64,000 nucleotides of DNA from Ceratotherium simum simum (Eukaryota; Chordata; Mammalia; Perissodactyla; Rhinocerotidae). The position numbers were made by a program, and so were the translations under genes. Below, piece after piece: positions 57,843 through 64,000 of the stretch. Position 1 is the stretch's first letter. Each line of letters opens with the position of its first letter. The DNA lies in the NCBI RefSeq assembly GCF_000283155.1, contig NW_004454216.1:3278491-3342490 (forward strand), given 5' to 3'. Under the pieces are notes generated by a model that saw only the letters and a list, made by a program, of their open reading frames with translations, ran no database searches and had not been told where the DNA came from.

Positions 57843-57887
57843 TAGAATCACTTCTTCAAATTTGTTAACTTTGAAGAAGTGATTCTA
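57843..57887. repeat. 45-bp perfect hairpin, 18-bp arms
   Basis: Left arm TAGAATCACTTCTTCAAA (57843-57860) and right arm TTTGAAGAAGTGATTCTA (57870-57887) are exact reverse complements with a 9-base loop TTTGTTAAC. No mismatch occurs in the arms and pairing stops sharply at both ends. There is no T-tract after it and no neighbouring gene. Too short and too perfect for a typical microRNA precursor. Confidence 0.97.
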
Positions 57888-58675
57888 TAGTGTTTTCTCT
57901 GTGAGGATTCTGACTAATGTTTATTTCTAAATAGTTTTGTTATTAATGTTTAGATAGGTTAATAACACATAATAATTTAGTAATATATTCTGAGTCAAAG
58001 ACACAACCTTCTAATGATTAAATCACATATTTATTTACTTATTCTTATTTTCTGTGTTCAATTGTCTGACATCATGTCTGTTGGAAATACGTTAAATTTT
58101 TTATGCTCATCGGACTCTCTGTTTAGATGGTTTTACTTGTCTTCAACATTATGCTTGTTTTTCATCTCTGAAAAGGCCGCTCTTTATCTGAGAGCTGTAT
58201 TCTTTCAGACCACACTTATTCCTGCCAGTTCCTTGTCTGACTCACAGCTGTCACATTCTTGATGTGCTCTGACAGGCTACCTGCTGGCTCTCTCAAAAAT
58301 GGAGGAACATTCTATCATATTTAACATTTAAACGATCCATGAGCATATTTTTCTTCTCCTTTGTATATTAAAGCCTTGCCCAACTACACCAGCATCTGAT
58401 TTAAAAAGCATTCTATTAATATAGTTAGATATGCCCACTGCCATTCTCTTCTCCCGTCAATCTCAACAATATGCAGTTTCATATGATATGACTTGTACAA
58501 TGAAATGTGCCACCAATGTATCTTTTCTGCCACCTTATTCCACGGGATTCATTGAATTATACCCTTGAGTAATTGTGTTCTTAAGTGTACATGTGCCATG
58601 TCTCAAATTGCCCTTTTGAAAGTCTTCGCCCTGCTACCACAGGAAACATCTGTCCCATCCTCCCTCGCTCTTTAT
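57888..58675. other. unassigned sequence, no gene seen
   Basis: No repeat family or gene recognised. The 82-codon frame at 58014-58262 has no domain. Confidence 0.4.
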
Positions 58676-58679
58676 CTGT

Positions 58680-58890
58680 ATGACAGTGACATAGCTAGAA
58701 GGCTGTGTGGCATACTAAAATAAACCTTGGTTTTTGATGAAAAAGATTTGATTTCTGATTCTGAATTTTCCATATATTAGTCATGTAAATCCCATAAGGT
58801 TCAGTTTTCTCATCGGGAAATTGGGAATAATACTATCAATATCATGAGTACATTTGGGCAGATTTAATGAGTTAACATGTAAGTGGGTCT
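58680..58890 (+). repeat. MIR SINE
   Basis: Sense MIR landmarks: TATTAGTCATGTAAATCCC, AGGTTCAGTTTTCTCATCGGG, AAATTGGGAATAATACTATC and GGGCAGATTTAATGAGTTAAC. Confidence 0.75.
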
Positions 58891-59028
58891 GACTGATACA
58901 CAGTATAGTAGTGACAATTACTGAGGCAAGAAATCCATGGATTTTTGAAGTAAATTATCATAAGTAAAGGATTAGGGAGAGCAGTCAGGATGTGACTTCC
59001 ATCGTCCATATGAGAGATGCAGGGGACC

Positions 59029-59393
59029 TGTCTTAGCCCATTTGGGTTGTTATAACGAAAATACCATAAACTGGGTGGGTTATAAATAACAGACATTTAT
59101 TTCTCCTGGTTCTGGAGGCTAGAAAGTCTAGGATCAAGGTGCTCACATGTTTGGTGTCTGGTGAAGGCCCACTTCCTGGTTCATATACTGTGTTTTTTCA
59201 CTGTGTTCTCATCTGGTGGGAGGGCCGAGGGATCTCTCTGGGGTCTGTTTTATAAAGACATTAATCTCACTCATGAGGGCTGCATCCTCATGACCTAATC
59301 ACCTCCCAAAGCCCTCACCTCCAAATACCATCGCATTGGGGAATAAGGTTCAACATATTAATTTTGTGGGACACAAACATTCAGACCACAGCA
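59029..59393 (-). mobile_element. MaLR solo LTR (MST/MLT1A-like)
   Basis: This is the antisense of a well-known MaLR LTR: TGTCTTAGCCCATTTGGGTTG, AATACCATAAACTGGGTGGG, TTCTGGAGGCTAGAAAGTC, TGTGTTCTCATCTGGTGGGAGG, CCTCATGACCTAATCACCTCCC and GGGACACAAACATTCAGACCAC. It has TG...CA ends and a near-match 5-bp duplication (GGACC at 59024-59028, GGACT at 59394-59398), as expected of MaLR insertions. No internal region remains. Confidence 0.92.
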
Positions 59394-61190
59394 GGACTTT
59401 AATGTAGATGGAGGGAATAAAAGAGAGTATATGCTGGATATGCGATATCCTAACTGACAGCTTAAAAGTACTTGGTTGATTGGTTGAGCATCATGAAGGA
59501 GTGGTGATAACTTTCTTTCTTTTATCCAACACTATGGTGATGTTAATCAATGTGGAGAATAAAGAGGGCTGGCCATTTTTAAAAAAACAAATTGAGTTAG
59601 TTTTGGATGTGTTAAGTTTGATTTGCCTGTAAGACATAGCGGATTCTTAATAAGCTTTTATAAGTGAATGAATAAAATATCTGATTGAATATTAGATATA
59701 TGGCTCTGAATCTCAGGAGAGTTCTGGGCTGGAGAGTCATGATTTGTCAATCATTACTACCTAGTGGGAGGTGAAGGTATGGTTATCAGTGACACCACCA
59801 AGGGGAACATATCAAGTGAGACAAACAAGGTGGTAATTGCTGAACTCATGGAGTTTTTAATTTCATGTTTCAAACACCGGTACCCAAGATTTTAAAAAAT
59901 AATATTGCTCATTCTGTTTGTTTTTCTGAACTGAGTAGTACTGCTAGATAATAACATATTTTGTGTAGACAGCGTTGTATCAGGTGTAGCACTTGCATAG
60001 GTTTCTGCTTACTGGATACCTGACTCTTGTCCATAACAAGTGGTGTCCACCACTAATTCACTATAAATATTTTCTTGCCATTGACTTTAGTAGAAACCAC
60101 TGGGTTGATAACAGATTTTAAGGGAAAAAAATAGTGTTTTTAAAATCAGGAAGCAGATTAAGATTATAATGTTGAAATGTAAAAAATACATGCATCTTGG
60201 AGCTGAATAAATACAAGGTATTTTTATAGCAACTCCAGGAAAATTGGTTAACTTATAACTTTACAAAGGACCACTCTATGAAATGGAAACTGCGTATATT
60301 TTACTACACAGATAATTCAAGCAAATGTAAATACTTTATGGCAGAGAGGTATTATCAAATTTTAGTGTTTCTTCACTAAAATGATAACCCTTAATAAGAA
60401 AATTCAAGAGAATAGTCATTGGTTCTGTAAACTTTCCTTTTCCATTGTTCTTAACTATGGTTTTTCTTTCCTGTGTGTCTTGCAGTTTTGTCCGAAGCTA
60501 TTCCGAGTCCAAGGGTCCTTATTACTACTTGTGACTTGCGTTCAGCTTTCTTATCTTATAGTGTTAAAGCTGTTTTTTTTTTTTTTTTAAATATTAAGGC
60601 TTTACCAGCTGGTTTCTTTAGGAGATTTATTAATTTCCAGATTCCACGTTCCCACATGAGTTCTTACAAATGGAAGAATTTCCATACTTTTTATTACGAT
60701 ATTTCAGTGGAATGATGGTTTTTGAATTTTTCTAATACAATGAGTTAGTTACATGAAGTAAAGTCAGAAGTGAATGATAAATTAGAAAATATGAACATGT
60801 GTTTTCAATTCCTCTTCCTTCCTCAATCTTCACTAGTAAACACTTTATCAATATCTTATATGCTCGTATTCCCTAGGTATTTTAACTAGCCGTGTTAGTA
60901 TGTTCTCTATTCCCAATTTTATCTAAGGCTAAAGTCTCTGCTCAGAAAGGTGTAGCTCTCTCCCAAACAGTTTGCATGACTTGTGTATCTAGGAAATATG
61001 AGTACTCCCATCTCCCGATAATGTGAATTAAGGGTATTTCTGAGATCAAGGATTTAGGGAGAAATCTTTATAAAACTTCATTGGTGAACTGTTTACATAT
61101 ATTAATTATAGTTTTTCTAATTGACTACCCAGAACATTTTCACTATATCTCTTACTAAAAGAGATTTGTCAGCTGTGAAGTTAGAGAGAA
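59394..61190. other. unassigned sequence, no gene seen
   Basis: No repeat family or gene recognised. It includes a 17-T run near 60573-60589. Confidence 0.4.
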
Positions 61191-61800
61191 CACAGTCAAT
61201 AAGACCTCCCTCACTTCTGTCACCAATTGCAAGTTTGAGGGGTTCCTCAGACCACACTCTGTTTTAATAATTCACTAGAAAGACTTACAGAACTCATTGA
61301 AAGCTGTTATACTCACAGTTACAGTTTATTACAGGGAAAAGATACAGATCAAAATCAGCCAAGGGAAGAGATGCATAAGACAGAGTCCAGGAAAAGTGTC
61401 AAATGTGGAGCTTTCAATCACCTTCTCTCTGTGCAGCCAGGAGAGAGTTACTTTACTGGCATCAAGGTGTGAAAATACGCATGGAATCTCACCAACTAGG
61501 GAAGGTCACATGAGCCTTGGTGTCTAGTATCTTTATTAGGGACCTATCATGTAGGAATGTTTGACTGCCCACATGGCTGACCTATGTCCATCCCATCAGG
61601 AGGTCAAGCTGCATGATCCAAAGCACCCACCCCAAGTCACATGGTTGGTGTGGCTCAGATGCCCTGCCTTAAATCACATTGTTACTATCTTATTGATCCA
61701 AGACCCCTGGGCAAACATAGACACTCTTATCAGGCATGAGGTTCCAAGGGTTTAGAGATGATCTCCCAGAAGCTGAGGGCAAAAGCCAGACTTTTCTTTG
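61190..61800 (-). mobile_element. probable ERVL-type LTR
   Basis: AATTCACTAGAAAGACTTACAGAACTC, GTTATACTCACAGTTACAG, TTTATTACAGGGAAAAGATAC, CACCAACTAGGGAAGGTCACATGAGCC, GACTGCCCACATGGCTGACC, ACACTCTTATCAGGCATGAGG and TTCCAAGGGTTTAGAG read as an antisense LTR with a reversed AATAAA signal near its left end. The subfamily and exact ends are uncertain. A 76-codon and a 64-codon open frame lie within it and are incidental. Confidence 0.5.
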
Positions 61801-61879
61801 GTCAAGGTTAAACTCTTCACTGCAGACTCTTCTTCCATTTTCTTTGGTGGTTCCTCCCCTCCGCTGCAGAGAAGGGTAA

Positions 61880-62290
61880 TATTCCTGTGTCTAATATTCT
61901 TCTGACTGCTGGGATGGGAAATGTGACCCAAGCTGGGCCAGTCAGTAGCCTCCGTGAGATTTTTCTGTTAGACATATGGATAGTCTATGGTGTCTTCCAG
62001 TTACTTTTCTATCATATGGAGAAAATCTGTGTGCAATAGGAGACAATCAAGATAATCAGAGAGAGAAGCAAAAAGACAGAAAACAAGGGAGAGATACAGA
62101 CATGGAGATGAAAATAGAAGTGAAATTAGAACCCCATTTGAGACTCGGAATCAGAGTGAGGCCACTTCTGGATCAGTTGGAGGACACTCCTGAATTCCCT
62201 TGTAGTGTATATGATTAAATTTCATTGTTTGACTCAAACATTTTGAGGTAGAGTTTCTTACTTGCCACAGAAAGACCTCTGACTGATACA
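61880..62290 (+). mobile_element. probable MaLR-type LTR
   Basis: CTGCTGGGATGGGAAATGTGACCC, AAGCTGGGCCAGTCAGTAGCC, GGAGAAAATCTGTGTGCAATAGG, then GAGTTTCTTACTTGCCACAGA and CCTCTGACTGATACAG look like a diverged LTR of the MLT1 type. Only the two ends are convincing, and the centre (AG-rich) is not. Confidence 0.45.
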
Positions 62291-63085
62291 GGGATCCAAA
62301 GCATAAACATTGGTTGTTATTGGGAAGTAATTTGAGCTAGAAAACTCGCAGATATTTGAAGCCCTTAGGTCTAGGTGAAGGGACAAACAGGCCATTCCTT
62401 TCTATTAAATTGTAATGACCTAATCACAGCATTAATCCCCGGGGCTTGAGACCCTTTCCAAGCTGAAATCTTTGTCTTTTGCATTACTTTTCAACTAGAT
62501 CTTACATCCTTCATGCGACACACTGCCTGTACACTTACTAAGTTTCTTTAATAAGGCCTTGGAGGAGAGACCACAACAAAAGCTCCGGAAAGTCTGCATA
62601 CATCTAACTTACCATCAGACGCTCCTATATCAACTCTTTCATTAAAAGGTAACTTGTAAAAGAAGAAATTTGCTAAAACAGATTTTGGAAACAGAAGCAA
62701 AGCTTAAAATAACAATGTTTAATATAAAATGTGTTAAAAGTTAGCAATGGCTCTGAAGTACAATCCATGCCTCTTTGGTGTTTAGGTCTTTAAAAAAAAT
62801 AGATGTAACCTATGTTTCAATCCTCATCTATGCACGTGGGCCAGGACCACCTGTTTTCGGAGCATAAAATTGGACATCACCCTGACAGGACTCCCAGGAG
62901 TGTGTGCTCTTTCTCACATGTAGTGCTCTATCTCACACATGTGGGACAACAAAAGCTCTTAAGGTGAGTGCGTATGGGCACACAGAACTCTGGTACTTAA
63001 GCCCTCAATGTCTTGGTTCAGAAATACATAACAATGTTCTAGGATAGTTGGTGATGACTATGTAGCCCTATGTACTCCTCTTTAC
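62291..63085. other. unassigned sequence, no gene seen
   Basis: No repeat family or gene recognised. Confidence 0.4.
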
Positions 63086-63089
63086 AACA

Positions 63090-63580
63090 CTAACCAAAGG
63101 AATGTCCAAATGTCCATTAAGAATAGAGTGAATAAACCATAATATAGACATACAATGAAATACTATATTACAATGAACATCATAAATTATAGATACATAC
63201 AACAAGAGTGAATCATAAAGCAAAATATTGAATTGAAGAAGCCAAATATATTACAATAAATATTTTATCACTCTATTTATAGAAACATCAAAAACAGGTA
63301 AAATTAAATTATATTGTTTAGGAGTGTACAATTTGTTGCTAAAACTATTTAATAAATATGTAGAAATTGAATTTCATAAAATTCATCATTTTGGTACTGC
63401 TGGGGAGGAGGGAAGGGATTTTGTTTGAGAAGGAGCATGCAGAGGGCTTCTGCAGTCCTGTTGATATTCAATTTCTTGACTTGGGCAAAAGTTAAACATG
63501 TGCTATTTTACAGTTCATTAAATTACACTTTTATGCTTTATGCACTTTTCTGTACATTTGTGACATTCCAGATAAAAGAG
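63090..63580 (+). mobile_element. L1 LINE, ORF2 end and 3' UTR
   Basis: Landmarks are AATGTCCAAATGTCCATTAAG, AATAAACCATAATATAGACATAC, AATGAAATACTATATTACAATG, then AGAAACATCAAAAACAGGTAAAA, CTGCTGGGGAGGAGGG, AGTTCATTAAATTACACTTTTATG and TGCACTTTTCTGTACATTTGTG. This is the sense strand of an old L1 end. Confidence 0.85.
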
Positions 63581-64000
63581 GTTTAAAAAATGACTGTTAG
63601 TAATATGGTCCCTGGTACAGAAGAAGGAAGGAGAAAAGAACGGAAGTCTGCTGCTGCTTGGCCCCATGCAGGACTGAGCCCTGGATTCTGCTTCCAGTGA
63701 AATGACCTCTGGTGACCTCTGTCTCAGAGGAGAGAGATGACAGTGGTTCTTGCTCAGAAGGGGGCAGCATGGGCTCTTTTCTGGATTCTCTTTTTAATCT
63801 CCAGAGGAAGCACACTGGTCTCTGCCCAGTAACCCTGTCCCATAGCAGTGTGTGCCCATTATCTACTCTGTTTGCAAGGGCCCTGCTCCGTCTACTTACC
63901 CTCCTATCACCAGTTCTCTTGGCACAAAAACCAGACAGAAAAGGACTCAGTCAAAAGGACCCCCTCAGCCAGCACCTTGACCTCTCTCTGAAGCTCCTTC
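63581..64000. other. unassigned sequence, no gene seen
   Basis: No repeat family or gene recognised to the window end. The 72-codon minus-strand frame at 63597-63815 has no domain. Confidence 0.4.

Noticed and set aside
1..64000. Bacterial, phage or gene-cluster type system
   Set aside because: Mammalian SINEs, LINEs, LTRs and a Tigger transposon run through the whole window. No operon structure, ribosome binding sites or dense coding is present.

Overview
This window is mammalian nuclear DNA. It is AT-rich and gene-poor, and I found no protein-coding gene, no convincing exon set, no tRNA/rRNA/snRNA gene and no CpG island. The lineage clue is a set of eleven SINE copies with a tRNA-like head (A box like TGGCTTAGCGGTTAAG, B box GGTTCGGATCC) and a body ending in the motif ATGTTAGCTCAGGGC. 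This is the ERE family (equine repetitive element, tRNA-Ser derived), which is confined to perissodactyls. The source is therefore most likely a horse, other equid, rhinoceros or tapir. Locus and chromosome cannot be determined from the sequence.

Layout. 1-6 kb: mostly unique sequence, one MaLR-type LTR (946-1345), a MIR and an L2 tail. 6-9 kb: nested repeats, namely a MaLR LTR inside an older repeat (6740-7840) and an ERE inside an old L1 (7925-8940). 9-18.5 kb: sparse L2, MIR, MER5-like, MER20-like and LTR-like relics in otherwise unassigned sequence. 18.5-19.2 kb: two EREs almost back to back. 20.85-24.7 kb: an L1 split by a nearly full-length Tigger1-like DNA transposon with intact TA duplications. 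24.7-28.2 kb: a decayed endogenous retrovirus on the minus strand with one LTR, a recognisable primer binding site and no second LTR. 28.2-47.8 kb: L2, MIR, L1, ERE and an MLT2-like LTR scattered in unassigned DNA. 47.8-52.4 kb: two similar L1 3' ends carrying three ERE insertions. 53-55.6 kb: a plus-strand L1 ORF2/3' UTR relic carrying a (CATCTC)n minisatellite. 55.6-64 kb: MIRs, a clear MaLR LTR (59029-59393), two more LTR-like blocks, an L1 tail and one striking 18-bp perfect inverted repeat.

No set of genes works together here. What is informative is the record of mobile elements: insertion order can be read from nesting and target-site duplications. L1 machinery mobilised the EREs, Tigger1 cut into an L1, and MaLR and ERV copies survive mostly as solo or partial LTR elements. 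Family names come from recognising consensus-like sequence by eye, not from a database search. Subfamily names are tentative, and boundaries without target-site duplications are accurate to a few tens of bases. I found no evidence of a new biological system.
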